Notes: generated by a model not told the origin, from the letters alone. 64,000 nucleotides of DNA from JAFGOM01 sp964605795 (GCA_964605795.1 CAZSDZ010000002.1:52999-116998), one strand, 5' to 3'. Positions 9,209 to 18,110 are shown, numbered from the stretch's first letter. Numbers and translations: made by a program.

Positions 9209-10501
9209 ATGAACAGCACCATCAAGACAATTCATGCCAGGGAGATACTTGATTCACGGGGAAATCCAACCGTTGAGGTTGATCTTTGTACATCAGCCGG
9301 AACCTGGGTACGCGCTGCCTGTCCGTCCGGAGCCTCAACCGGTATTCATGAAGCAGTTGAATTGAGAGATAATGATAAAAACCGGTTTTTAGGGAAGGGA
9401 GTAAGAAATGCAGTCCTAAATATTCAGGACCATATTACGCCTCTTCTTACCGGTATGAGAGTTTGTGATCAGGAAGGGATAGACCGGGCTCTCATTGAAC
9501 AGGATGGAACAAAAAATAAGGGAAATATTGGGGCAAATGCGATTCTAACTATTTCAATGGCTGTTGCCCGGGCAGCTGCCGCTGATGCAAAGGTTCCGCT
9601 CTGGAAATTCCTCGGACAGGGACCATATCTTTTACCGGTTCCCTGTATGAATGTTATTAATGGGGGAGCACATGCAAACTGGCAGGGAGCGGATTTTCAG
9701 GAGTACATGATAGCACCGGTTGGTGCAACCTCATTTGGGGAAGCATTACGGTGGGGATGTGAGACGTATCAGACTCTCAAGAGTGTGTTAAAAAAGAAGG
9801 GAGCTTCTGTTGGAGTTGGCGACGAAGGCGGGTTTGCCCCGATGGTATCATCAAATGAAGAACCACTCAGACTCATTATTTCTGCCATCGAAGAGGCAGG
9901 ATACAACCCCGGTACCGATATCGGGATTGCCTTGGATCCTGCATCAAGTGAATTTTTTTCTGACGGAAAATATCGGCTTGTCACGGAAAAAAGAGACCTT
10001 TCGAGTGGTGAGATGATTGACCGGTATGCTGATCTTGTGAGCAGTTATCCGATACTGTCCATAGAGGACGGGCTTGGTCAGGATGACTGGGAAGGCTGGA
10101 AAGAACTCACCACACGAATCGGAAAGAACGTTCAGATTGTCGGGGACGATCTCTTTGTGACCAATGTCGATAGGATAGACAAGGGAATAAAAAACCATGC
10201 TGCAAATGCAGTCCTGATAAAATTAAACCAGATAGGGACTGTCACCGAGACGATTCAGGCGGTTCGCATGGCACAGGATGCNNNNNNNNNNCATTGGAAG
10301 GCGATGGTATCACATCGGAGTGGTGAGACTATTGATAGTTTCATTGCTGATCTCTCGGTTGCACTCGGCACAGGACAGATAAAATCAGGTGCACCCTGTC
10401 GGGGTGAGCGGGTAGAGAAATATAACCAGTTGCTCAGAATAGAAGAAGATATTGGTTCCAAATCGCGATATGCAGGCATATCTGCCTTTAACCGGATGTA
10501 A
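9209..10501 (+). CDS. eno: Enolase (sequence interrupted by an assembly gap)
   Basis: Phosphopyruvate hydratase, interconverting 2-phosphoglycerate and phosphoenolpyruvate; in this organism it would serve gluconeogenesis. The N-terminal IHAREILDSRGNPTVEVDL, the GASTGIHEAVELRD loop, the metal ligands in ALDPAS, SIEDGL and VGDDLFVTN, and the C-terminal SHRSGET are all present. A run of 10 N lies between AQD and HWKAMVSHRSG, just before the active-site Lys/Ser-His region. The frame is kept across it, but the family's spacing suggests that 9 of the 10 bases do not exist. It is followed closely by the convergent por genes. Confidence 0.95.
   Translation: MNSTIKTIHAREILDSRGNPTVEVDLCTSAGTWVRAACPSGASTGIHEAVELRDNDKNRFLGKGVRNAVLNIQDHITPLLTGMRVCDQEGIDRALIEQDGTKNKGNIGANAILTISMAVARAAAADAKVPLWKFLGQGPYLLPVPCMNVINGGAHANWQGADFQEYMIAPVGATSFGEALRWGCETYQTLKSVLKKKGASVGVGDEGGFAPMVSSNEEPLRLIISAIEEAGYNPGTDIGIALDPASSEFFSDGKYRLVTEKRDLSSGEMIDRYADLVSSYPILSIEDGLGQDDWEGWKELTTRIGKNVQIVGDDLFVTNVDRIDKGIKNHAANAVLIKLNQIGTVTETIQAVRMAQDXXXXHWKAMVSHRSGETIDSFIADLSVALGTGQIKSGAPCRGERVEKYNQLLRIEEDIGSKSRYAGISAFNRM
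10282..10291. other. Assembly gap of 10 N inside enolase
   Basis: Ten undetermined bases. In enolases the segment reads Asp-Ala-Gly-Trp/Tyr before the conserved SHRSGET block. Here Asp-Ala is followed by three unknown codons and then His-Trp, so a true gap of one base (GCN-CAT-TGG) would restore the family spacing exactly. The length is therefore probably a scaffolding placeholder. Confidence 0.9.
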
Positions 10502-10516
10502 AAAAAAGGGTTTTAA

Positions 10517-11398
10517 TTAGATATCAATTCCATATTTTAGAGCGTTTGCGTCTGCGATTGCCTGTATCTTTGCGATTTCAGCATCATTTCGGTTCGGTTT
10601 GAAAAGATGGCGGAATCGTTTTTGTTCCTGTAGATAATCCTCAACAGGGCGTCTTTTAATCTTTTTTGCTTTCTCTATCGATCCATTAACCAGTTCAAAA
10701 TTGACCCAGAGGCCGGTCTCTATAGCGAGTTTGCCGACCGTCATCGTCTTAGATCCGTCAAATCCCCATCCGGTACAACAGGGTGCATGAACCTGGATAT
10801 AACAGGGACCAACGGTATTGACAGCGCGTTCTACTTTTTTGATGATATCATTGGGATATGCAACAGAACAGGTAGCAACATAGGGGGCACCATGAGCAGC
10901 CAGTATCGAAGGAAGATCTTTTTTCGGCCTGTTGTTGCCGAAGGATTGTTTGCCTGCTGGACTCGTTGTTGTGCTTGCATCATAAGGAGTTGCACCGGAC
11001 CGCTGAATCCCGGTGTTCATGTATGCCTCATTATCATAGCAGATATAGGTGATATTATGACCCCGTTCAAAGGCACCACTGATGCAGAGCATACCGATAT
11101 CAAAGGTTGCTCCGTCTCCACAGATACAGATGACATGTTCATTGCGTCCCTGTTTTTTCAATGATGCTTCTATCCCTGATGCAACTGCTGAAGCATTCTC
11201 AAAGAGTGAGTGTATCAGAGGTACTTTCCATGCTGTTTCAGGATAGGGAGTTGAGAAGACCTCCATGCAACCGGTGGAGACAGTGACAATGGTATGTGGT
11301 CCACTTCCCTTAAGGATAAGTCTTGCTGCAAGTGCAGGCCCGCATCCTCCGCAGGCACGATGACCGGCATCAAAGAGTTCCTGTGATTTATCTGCCAT
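10517..11398 (-). CDS. porB: Pyruvate:ferredoxin oxidoreductase (pyruvate synthase), beta subunit
   Basis: Thiamine-diphosphate-binding subunit of pyruvate synthase, which in methanogens carboxylates acetyl-CoA with reduced ferredoxin. The TPP/Mg signature is CGDGATFDIG, followed by YDNEAYMNTGIQRSG near residue 125. Cysteines for a [4Fe-4S] cluster are in RACGGCGPA (near residue 16), with further ones in STGC and the CCTGWGF segment. 293 aa, the usual length. It starts directly after the porA stop codon, with no spacer, and is the last gene of the porC-D-A-B operon. Confidence 0.93.
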   Translation of the reverse strand: MADKSQELFDAGHRACGGCGPALAARLILKGSGPHTIVTVSTGCMEVFSTPYPETAWKVPLIHSLFENASAVASGIEASLKKQGRNEHVICICGDGATFDIGMLCISGAFERGHNITYICYDNEAYMNTGIQRSGATPYDASTTTSPAGKQSFGNNRPKKDLPSILAAHGAPYVATCSVAYPNDIIKKVERAVNTVGPCYIQVHAPCCTGWGFDGSKTMTVGKLAIETGLWVNFELVNGSIEKAKKIKRRPVEDYLQEQKRFRHLFKPNRNDAEIAKIQAIADANALKYGIDI

Positions 11399-12559
11399 TT
11401 ATAACAACTCCTCACGAAGTCCGTAGAAGATATCTCCATTCCCTTTCATGGCCTCCTCATACACGCCACGAATGTGCAATTTTCGAATGTCGCGCCCTCC
11501 AAGACCGATAATATAACTATAGACCGAAACACCGGAATCATTGATTGCATCTTTTACTTCTAGGCCAACCGCACCTTTCATTCTGCTGCCAATGGACAGG
11601 TTCTTCTCGATGATAGCAACCAATGGAATCCCTGATAGGGCTTTTTTAATCTCTTCAGCAGGGAAAGGACGGTATGATCGTATCTTTAAGAGGCCGACTT
11701 TCTTTCCGTCGTTTCGCATCTCATCGACGGCATCTTTTATCGTACCACAGACCGATCCTAATGCCACAAAGGCAAAATCAGCATCAGAAAGCCGGTATTC
11801 TTCGATGAGTTCCCCGTAATCCCTTCCGAAATGTTCTTTGAACTCAGATCCTGCCTTGCGCAAGGCAATAGCAGATTGAGTCATGGCCTTATCAATCTCG
11901 TACCGGAATTCCATGTAATAATCAGGTGTGGCATACATTCCCATGGTCATCGGATCTGCGGGATCCAGTTGAATTGCCGGATGATAGGGCGGCAGAAAGG
12001 CAGAAACACTCTCCTGATCAGGAATATCAACTGGTTCATAGGTATGAGAGAGGATAAACCCGTCAAAACAGATAAAACCAGGAAGGAGAACATTATTATC
12101 TTCTGCAACCTTATACGCGAGGAAATGGAAATCTGATATCTCCTGAGCGTCTTCTGCGTACCATTGGAACCATCCGGCATCCCGTAGTGAGATCGAGTCC
12201 TGCTGATCATTCCATATCGATAATGGTGCACCGACCGCACGGTTTGCGATAGACATGACAACCGGCTGGCGCATACCTGCCACGTTGAAACAGACCTCAG
12301 CCATAAGCAGAAGTCCCTGTGATGATGTGGCTGAATAGACCCGTGATCCTGCTGCAGATGCTCCAAGACAGGCTGATAATGCAGAGAATTCACTCTCTAC
12401 ACAGATATATTCACTGTCCAGGTCACCGTCAGCAACCATATCGGCAAGACGTTCAACGATATGCGTCTGGGGTGTTATCGGGTATGCAGCTATCACGTCA
12501 GGTCTGCAGAGTTTCACTGCTTCTGCAACCGCATGTGAGCCTTCCATAATCTGTAACAT
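11399..12559 (-). CDS. porA: Pyruvate:ferredoxin oxidoreductase, alpha subunit
   Basis: Alpha subunit of pyruvate synthase, 386 aa. The N-terminal pyrimidine-binding domain has AYPITPQTHIVERLAD and the conserved EFSALSACLGASAAGSR stretch; the C-terminal part is the transketolase-C-like domain. The ATG at 12559 has an AGGAGGAG site about 9 nt upstream and is preferred to the longer open frame. Only 2 nt separate it from porD. Confidence 0.93.
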   Translation of the reverse strand: MLQIMEGSHAVAEAVKLCRPDVIAAYPITPQTHIVERLADMVADGDLDSEYICVESEFSALSACLGASAAGSRVYSATSSQGLLLMAEVCFNVAGMRQPVVMSIANRAVGAPLSIWNDQQDSISLRDAGWFQWYAEDAQEISDFHFLAYKVAEDNNVLLPGFICFDGFILSHTYEPVDIPDQESVSAFLPPYHPAIQLDPADPMTMGMYATPDYYMEFRYEIDKAMTQSAIALRKAGSEFKEHFGRDYGELIEEYRLSDADFAFVALGSVCGTIKDAVDEMRNDGKKVGLLKIRSYRPFPAEEIKKALSGIPLVAIIEKNLSIGSRMKGAVGLEVKDAINDSGVSVYSYIIGLGGRDIRKLHIRGVYEEAMKGNGDIFYGLREELL

Positions 12560-12561
12560 GA

Positions 12562-12819
12562 TTATTTCTCCTCCTTTTTCATGGAGATTGCATCTGCAGG
12601 GCATTGTTCAGCACACAACCCACATCCTTTGCAGAATGTGTAATCAGGGGAAAACTTGTCATCAATTACGTGGATACAGCCTTCGGGGCAGATCATCTGA
12701 CAGGTACCACAGGAGGTACAGAGATCGTAATGAAATTGTGGTTTAAATACCCGCCATGATCCTGTTTTATTCTCCAGTGATTTTCCCGGACGGGCAGAAC
12801 ACCCGATGTTGAGCGGCAT
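12562..12819 (-). CDS. porD: Pyruvate:ferredoxin oxidoreductase, delta (ferredoxin-like) subunit
   Basis: Electron-transfer subunit of 85 aa carrying two [4Fe-4S] clusters: CTSCGTCQMICPEGC (near residue 35) and CKGCGLCAEQCP (near residue 64). It passes electrons between external ferredoxin and the TPP site. Its ATG overlaps the porC stop as TGATG. Confidence 0.93.
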   Translation of the reverse strand: MPLNIGCSARPGKSLENKTGSWRVFKPQFHYDLCTSCGTCQMICPEGCIHVIDDKFSPDYTFCKGCGLCAEQCPADAISMKKEEK

Positions 12820-13361
12820 CAGTTTGCCCCCTTTATCAGATCATAGGCTGTTTTTGCCGCACGAATATTCGTTACTCCAAGGTTACCAATAAATCGCTCC
12901 CCTAATGCTTCTTCCAATGCATCTAACTGTATCTCTCCACTTGCAGCAGCAAATGCACCAAGAAGGGTTGTATTGGTGATAGGAATACCGAGAATCTCAA
13001 GGGCAATCTTTGTTGCATCAATAACGATAACCCGGACTCCCTTGGGAACGGAAAAATCAATCTCTTTCTCAGAGTTGATGATAGCAATTCCTCCTTCTTT
13101 CATTCCTGCAAAGACTGGAACATCTCTGATGAGGGTGCTGTCCTGAATGATTACATAATCCGGCTCGTAAACCTGGCTTCTGAGTCGTATTTTTGAATCA
13201 CTGAACCGTACGAAGGCCTGGACCGGTGCACCCCTTCGTTCAACCCCAAAGGCAGGGAATGCCTGGGAGAAGACCTGGCTTTTAAATGCAGCAACGGCAA
13301 TCAGTTCGGCGGCAGTGACTGAACCCTGACCACCTCTTCCATGTATTCTTAATTCTCTCAA
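12819..13361 (-). CDS. porC: Pyruvate:ferredoxin oxidoreductase, gamma subunit
   Basis: Gamma subunit, 180 aa, with the typical N-terminal IHGRGGQGSVTAAELIA and the ERRGAPVQAFVRFSD segment. It is the first gene of the operon. The start is TTG at 13361, placed behind GAGGGAGT; no ATG lies near the conserved N-terminus. The order gamma-delta-alpha-beta is the usual archaeal one. Confidence 0.92.
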   Translation of the reverse strand: MRELRIHGRGGQGSVTAAELIAVAAFKSQVFSQAFPAFGVERRGAPVQAFVRFSDSKIRLRSQVYEPDYVIIQDSTLIRDVPVFAGMKEGGIAIINSEKEIDFSVPKGVRVIVIDATKIALEILGIPITNTTLLGAFAAASGEIQLDALEEALGERFIGNLGVTNIRAAKTAYDLIKGAN

Positions 13362-13392
13362 GGATACTCCCTCTTAGATTTAACACGATTAA

Positions 13393-13403
13393 TCATATAA
13401 AAT
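13393..13403 (-). promoter_or_regulatory. TATA box of the por operon
   Basis: ATTTTATATGA on the minus strand, about 37 nt before the porC TTG. A start about 25 nt downstream would leave a short leader containing the Shine-Dalgarno site. The box sits right at the stop codon of the marker 12 gene. Confidence 0.55.
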
Positions 13404-14287
13404 CAGAGGATAACTGAGAGTCCAAGGATAGAATCTGCTCCGGAAAAGACGGATTCTGCAATCCTGGCAAGACCACGAGCCGCCGTCCATTCGTCAAATA
13501 TCACGAGATCCTGGTGCAGCAGGGAGGTAACTTCTGATGCTATAAGAGCTGATAGGGAACCACAGAGTGCAATCGGGGCGACTGGGGCAAGTATCTGCAT
13601 TGCTGCACATTCCATTGCTACAAAGAGCGCAATCGTTTGAAGCCTGAGATCTTCAGATACACCATCCTGAACTCCGGCATGAAGGAATGCTTCGTTTGCA
13701 GTCTCCTGACTTAAGTCTATCCTGCGTATCGCTTCGAGATCAAGAGCTCCATGAACCCGGCCGGGAGCAAAGATACAGGCATCAAGAGCCCCGATAATCC
13801 GGCCTTCTCTAACCAGAATCGTTACTGTATTGGAACTGACATCACAGACAACCGCATCATCTCCCACAACAGATACAACTTCATAGGCAATCCCTATCTT
13901 TTCAGGGCTTGCCTGGTGAGAATAAACCTTAAACCTGGGATCCGTTGGTGAACCTCTGTGGAGTCCGGGAATTGCAACGGTTGGAATGCCACTCGTATAT
14001 ATCTCATCAAATACCCTCGTTCCTCCGCCGGTATGTTCTCCGGCCCCTTCCCTGCTCACGATACCCCTATTTTTTAAGGTCTGTATCGGCTGGATTGCAG
14101 AGAAATTATCACCCATGGAATAGGTGAGAGCAATACCGGTTATCTCATCAAGCGGGCAGAGACGGGAAAGATCAGTAACCACAAAATCACGTGCATTGAC
14201 CCGTGATACCTTAAATTCGTTTTCTGCCGTGGCAAACCGGATTGCAGTTGTTCCATGATCAATGCCGATATACATCGCAGTTACCAT
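13403..14287 (-). CDS. Methanogenesis marker protein 12 (UPF0285)
   Basis: A protein found in nearly all methanogens and, as far as I recall the family, in few other organisms; its fold is related to acetate/butyrate kinases and other ASKHA ATPases. The N-terminal phosphate-loop-like YIGIDHGTTAIRFA, the GAGEHTGGGTRVFDE segment and an internal GDDAVVCDVSSNTVTILV stretch support the assignment. 294 aa from ATG 14287, or 290 aa from ATG 14275 (MYIGIDHG), which I cannot exclude. Its reaction is unknown. It is divergent from the epimerase gene, with only 26 nt between them. Confidence 0.9.
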   Translation of the reverse strand: MVTAMYIGIDHGTTAIRFATAENEFKVSRVNARDFVVTDLSRLCPLDEITGIALTYSMGDNFSAIQPIQTLKNRGIVSREGAGEHTGGGTRVFDEIYTSGIPTVAIPGLHRGSPTDPRFKVYSHQASPEKIGIAYEVVSVVGDDAVVCDVSSNTVTILVREGRIIGALDACIFAPGRVHGALDLEAIRRIDLSQETANEAFLHAGVQDGVSEDLRLQTIALFVAMECAAMQILAPVAPIALCGSLSALIASEVTSLLHQDLVIFDEWTAARGLARIAESVFSGADSILGLSVIL

Positions 14288-14313
14288 TAGGTAGTACGGT
14301 CATATTAGTATAG

Positions 14314-15270
14314 ATGCGTGCAGTCGTTACGGGTGGTGCCGGGTTTATCGGTTCCCATCTTGTTGATCATCTGGTAGAGGCAGGAGACGAGGTTATCGTT
14401 ATCGACTGCCTTGCGAAAACATCAACCAGATATATAGACCATTATATTCAGTCAGGTACAATTACGTTTATTCATGCAAATCTCCTCTCTGATACCTGGC
14501 AGGGTGTATTATCGGGAGCGGATCGTGTGTATCACATGGCAGCAGATCCCGATGTTCGTGAGAGTAGCATACATCCAGTAGGGCAGTTGGAGAACACGAT
14601 AATTGCTACTCACCGCGTGCTTGAGGCCATGCGTGAATACAGGGTCAGGGAGATGATATTTACCTCCACCTCGACCGTGTACGGCGAGGCAACAGTAATT
14701 CCTACACCTGAATCGTATACTCCGATGGAACCGGTTTCCGTATATGGCGCCTCAAAACTTGCCTGTGAGGCACTCATATCAGGATATTCACACAGTTATG
14801 ACATGCAGAGCTGGATCTACCGGTTTGCCAACATTGTCGGGCCCCGGAGTGGTCATGGCATAATTATAGATTTCATCAAAAAACTATCGAACAATACGAA
14901 TGAATTGGAAATTCTTGGTGATGGAAAGCAGATAAAATCGTACCTTCATGTTTCTGCCTGTATAAAGGGTATCCTTTTCGGTGTAAGAAATGCAAGGAAC
15001 CGGGTTAATTATTTAAATATCGGATCAGAAGACTGGATTAACGTGACTGCTATCGCTGATATTGTGGTGTCAGAGATGGGACTTACTCATGTGACCTATC
15101 ATTACACCGGTGGATCACGGGGATGGGTAGGGGATGTTCCACAAATGCAACTCTCTATCGATACTATGAAGAAGCTCGGATGGGAACCGGAAATCAATTC
15201 AGAGGAGAGTATCAGGGGAACAGTTTGTTCATTACTTGCAGAAAGAGATTTCTTTGAGACAAAGAAGTAA
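14314..15270 (+). CDS. NAD-dependent epimerase/dehydratase (nucleotide-sugar type)
   Basis: Extended short-chain dehydrogenase of 318 aa, similar to UDP-glucose 4-epimerase. NAD-binding VTGGAGFIGSHLVDHL is at the N-terminus, the catalytic Ser/Thr lies in TSTSTVYGEA and the YxxxK pair in YGASKLACEA near residue 149. It most likely makes a sugar nucleotide for surface glycans. The substrate is not resolvable. The ATG follows the divergent marker 12 gene so closely that the mRNA must be nearly leaderless. Confidence 0.87.
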   Translation: MRAVVTGGAGFIGSHLVDHLVEAGDEVIVIDCLAKTSTRYIDHYIQSGTITFIHANLLSDTWQGVLSGADRVYHMAADPDVRESSIHPVGQLENTIIATHRVLEAMREYRVREMIFTSTSTVYGEATVIPTPESYTPMEPVSVYGASKLACEALISGYSHSYDMQSWIYRFANIVGPRSGHGIIIDFIKKLSNNTNELEILGDGKQIKSYLHVSACIKGILFGVRNARNRVNYLNIGSEDWINVTAIADIVVSEMGLTHVTYHYTGGSRGWVGDVPQMQLSIDTMKKLGWEPEINSEESIRGTVCSLLAERDFFETKK

Positions 15271-15400
15271 ATAACCCATTATTTGGAATTATTTCGGTTA
15301 TTATCGTCCCTCTCCCTTCTTTCAGTATACTATTCGTTTTGTTATGTTTATCGGGATACATCAGAAATCCGTGCGGGCTTATTTTAACCGATACCACTCA

Positions 15401-15409
15401 TTTATAATG
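15401..15409 (+). promoter_or_regulatory. TATA box of apgM
   Basis: TTTATAATG lies about 22 nt before the apgM ATG and no Shine-Dalgarno site follows, which fits a leaderless transcript. Confidence 0.5.
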
Positions 15410-15426
15410 TACGAAATGCTGATACC

Positions 15427-16602
15427 ATGAAATATCTCGTTATTTTAGGAGATGGAATGGCAGATGAACCACTGCCTGAACTGGATGGAAAAACACCACT
15501 AATGGCAGCAGATACTCCGTGGATGGATTATATCGCCAAGAATGGAGCCTGCGGGATGGCATGTACCGTTCCTGCCGGGTATACTCCGGGAAGTGACATT
15601 GCCAACCTTTCTGTGCTCGGATATGATCCTGCACGCTATTACACGGGCAGAGGAGCACTTGAAGCGATGAGCATGGGGATAAACCTTGCCGGTGATGATG
15701 TTGCATACCGGTGTAACCTGGTTACGGTGACTGATTCCACGATGCAGGACTTCTCAGCCGGACATATCACCAGTACAGAGGGAGCTTTGCTTCTTCTTGA
15801 TCTCAACCGCTTTGTATCAGATTCACGAAACGCACACTTTTATCCAGGGGTCAGTTACCGCAACGTACTTGTTCTTGCGAAAGGAGGTGGATCAGATACT
15901 ACTCCGCCTCATGATATTGTTGGAGAGCCAATAGAATCGTATCTTCCAAAAGGACCAGACAGTACTATCTTACGATCCCTCATGGATACAAGCCGTGATG
16001 TGTTTTCCAATCACGAGGTCAATACCAGGAGGCAAAAAGATAACAAGGCACCGGTTACCCAGATATGGCCCTGGAGTGGTGGAAAGCGCCCGGATATGCC
16101 TCTTTTCAAAGAAAAATACGGGCTTCGCGGTGGAATGATATCTGCGGTTGACCTGCTGAACGGGATAGCAACCTGTACCGGGATGGAAGTCATTCACGTC
16201 CCGGGAGCTACCGGGTACCTTGATACTGATTATGATGCCAAGGCACGGTATGCATTAGATGCATTCGATCACCTTGATTTTGTTTATGTTCATGTGGAGG
16301 CACCAGATGAAGCAGGACACATGGGTTCTCTTGACGAGAAGATCCTTGCCATCGAGAGGATAGATATGATGATCGGGACCATCTTGGAGAGGTTTGACGG
16401 TATTATCGGTATTCTTCCGGATCATCCGACTCCTGTCAGGGTAAAGACTCATACCTGCGATCCGGTTCCCTTTGCTATCCTTGGTTGGGAGATCGATGAC
16501 ACAGTATCCTTCTCTGAAGAGGAAGCAAAAAAAGGCAGCTACGGTTGTATTGATGCAACCATGTTTCTCCCGCTCCTCTTTACCGGTTCATTTCCAGATT
16601 AA
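15427..16602 (+). CDS. apgM: 2,3-bisphosphoglycerate-independent phosphoglycerate mutase, archaeal type
   Basis: Interconverts 3- and 2-phosphoglycerate without a bisphosphate cofactor. 391 aa, of the alkaline-phosphatase superfamily: the metal site starts with LGDGMADEP, the nucleophile serine is in TPGSDIANLSVLGYDP (near residue 56), and the C-terminal metal ligands are in HVEAPDEAGHMG and LPDHPTPV. Together with enolase and pyruvate synthase in the same window it covers successive steps from acetyl-CoA to 3-phosphoglycerate. A palindromic element begins 2 nt after its stop codon. Confidence 0.94.
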   Translation: MKYLVILGDGMADEPLPELDGKTPLMAADTPWMDYIAKNGACGMACTVPAGYTPGSDIANLSVLGYDPARYYTGRGALEAMSMGINLAGDDVAYRCNLVTVTDSTMQDFSAGHITSTEGALLLLDLNRFVSDSRNAHFYPGVSYRNVLVLAKGGGSDTTPPHDIVGEPIESYLPKGPDSTILRSLMDTSRDVFSNHEVNTRRQKDNKAPVTQIWPWSGGKRPDMPLFKEKYGLRGGMISAVDLLNGIATCTGMEVIHVPGATGYLDTDYDAKARYALDAFDHLDFVYVHVEAPDEAGHMGSLDEKILAIERIDMMIGTILERFDGIIGILPDHPTPVRVKTHTCDPVPFAILGWEIDDTVSFSEEEAKKGSYGCIDATMFLPLLFTGSFPD

Positions 16603-16604
16603 TA

Positions 16605-16700
16605 AGGCTGTTGCATAAATGATTTTCATTAGTACAATAAGGCTCATTCACAGTGTAATTTCCATTATTGTATCGACGAATTGTATTCATGCAACAGCCT
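16605..16700. mobile_element. 96-bp imperfect palindrome with 12-bp perfect terminal inverted repeats (MITE-like)
   Basis: The ends AGGCTGTTGCAT (16605-16616) and ATGCAACAGCCT (16689-16700) are perfect inverted repeats. Folding the two halves on each other without gaps gives 28 matches in the first 40 positions, with a second perfect block TACAATAA (16633-16640) against TTATTGTA (16665-16672). TAATA occurs at both flanks, one base further out on the right, which could be a target duplication. Terminal repeats of this general kind occur in several IS families. There is no coding capacity. It may also act as a terminator hairpin for apgM because a long T-run follows. Confidence 0.65.
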
Positions 16701-16710
16701 CTAATACATC

Positions 16711-16725
16711 TTTTTATTTTTTTTT
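16711..16725 (+). terminator. T-rich terminator after apgM and the palindromic element
   Basis: Five T, one A, then nine T, directly after the 96-bp hairpin. Archaeal RNA polymerase stops at such T-runs. The following bases up to 16958 hold no recognisable gene; a short purine-rich stretch AGGAGGAGGAA at about 16770 is not followed by a convincing reading frame. Confidence 0.55.
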
Positions 16726-16958
16726 GAGACCACAAACAATCCTCCGGTTTTATCTTTTTCCGGACCAACAAGGAGGAGGAATTGATAGGATGATGACATT
16801 AAATCAGCCCATCAGGATAAATTGGCTTCTATGCACTTTTTATGAAAATATCCTGCAATCTCATAAATGGTAGGAGATATCTTCTCCACACAATGCGGTA
16901 AGAGATTAAGTAATCAGGAGTGAAACGTGTTATCAGGAAGGTTTATGCGGGGTGAGTA

Positions 16959-18086
16959 GTGTCGATAAAAAAATTGCTCATGTGGGATGAGACACTCTTC
17001 CGGGATCCGGATGTCTTTGAGATCGATTACATCCCGGAACAGTTTAATCACCGGGAATCCCAGATGCGGGAACTGGCCTTTATGGTACGACCGGGGATGA
17101 AGGGAAGCCGCCCGTTAAATACCATCTTAAAAGGCTTACCCGGAACCGGTAAGACAACAACGGTCAGAAAGATCTTCTCTGATATCGAGGATACAACCTC
17201 CAAAATGATCCCGGTATATGTCAATTGCCAGATCGATAATACCAAATTTGCCGTTCTTTCACAGGTGTATAAAAAGATCACCGGACACAATCCTTCTGCT
17301 GCAGGAAATTCCTTTAAACGGGTTTTTGAATCGGTTGCTCAGTTGATATCTGAGGATGAGAAGGTTATCATTGTGGCACTTGATGATGCCAATTACCTTG
17401 TCTATGAGAATGAGTTGAATAAACTGCTATATATCCTTCTTCGGTCACATGAAACATATCCCAAGACTCGAATAGGGGTCATAACCATTATCAGTGACAT
17501 GGATGTGGACCTAACCACCGTGATAGATGCACGGGTATCATCAGTTTTCTCTCCCACTGACATCTATTTTCCCCCGTATCAGGAAGAAGAAGTACGGAGT
17601 ATCCTCACCGAGCGTGTTCTCCAGGGCCTGTATCCCGGAGTACTGTCAGATGTACTGCTCGATATTGTGATCGGGCATACCCTTGCAAGCGGTGATCTGC
17701 GTGTTGGTATCGATCTCCTAAAGCGGGCTACTCTGAATGCAGAACGCGACGCAGAACGATGTATTACCGGAAAAAATATCAGCGAGGCGTACCAGATCTC
17801 AAAATATCTCCATCTTCAGTACTGTTTGAAATCCCTAAAAAAAGAGGAGAATGAAATTTTACGACTGATAGCTACGCAATCAGAAACAGACGAGCAGTTA
17901 ACCATGGGATCATTATTCGAGGCACTGCATGCGAAGAATCCCATCGGGTATACCCGGTTTTATGAGATAGTTAAAAAACTTGATGCAATCAGACTGGTTA
18001 ATCTTGCCTTTAAGGAAGGACGAGGCAGAACCCGGTTGATTAACCTTCGATACGAGCCTGATAAAGTTTTGAGTTATCTAAAATGA
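16959..18086 (+). CDS. cdc6: Orc1/Cdc6-type replication initiation protein
   Basis: AAA+ ATPase of 375 aa, homologous to archaeal Orc1/Cdc6 initiators. Walker A is LKGLPGTGKTTT (near residue 60). Walker B reads IIVALDDANYL (near residue 142) rather than the common LDEID, so the catalytic Asp is kept and the usual Glu is replaced by Asp. A sensor-2 region (SGDLRVGIDLLKRAT) and a C-terminal winged-helix domain follow. The start is GTG 16959 with GGGGTGAG upstream. No origin-recognition-box repeats were seen upstream. It may be a second, non-origin-linked paralogue. Confidence 0.88.
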   Translation: MSIKKLLMWDETLFRDPDVFEIDYIPEQFNHRESQMRELAFMVRPGMKGSRPLNTILKGLPGTGKTTTVRKIFSDIEDTTSKMIPVYVNCQIDNTKFAVLSQVYKKITGHNPSAAGNSFKRVFESVAQLISEDEKVIIVALDDANYLVYENELNKLLYILLRSHETYPKTRIGVITIISDMDVDLTTVIDARVSSVFSPTDIYFPPYQEEEVRSILTERVLQGLYPGVLSDVLLDIVIGHTLASGDLRVGIDLLKRATLNAERDAERCITGKNISEAYQISKYLHLQYCLKSLKKEENEILRLIATQSETDEQLTMGSLFEALHAKNPIGYTRFYEIVKKLDAIRLVNLAFKEGRGRTRLINLRYEPDKVLSYLK

Positions 18087-18098
18087 AAACTCAGAACC

Positions 18099-18110
18099 AA
18101 ATATTATTTA
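18099..18110 (+). promoter_or_regulatory. Probable TATA box of mch
   Basis: AAATATTATTTA about 48 nt before the GTG start of mch. Initiation about 25 nt downstream leaves a short leader with the GGGGGAT ribosome-binding site. Confidence 0.45.

Noticed and set aside
16703..16958. Replication origin next to the Orc1/Cdc6 gene
   Set aside because: I found no repeated origin-recognition-box-like words with G-runs and no long A/T-rich unwinding element in the 250 nt upstream.
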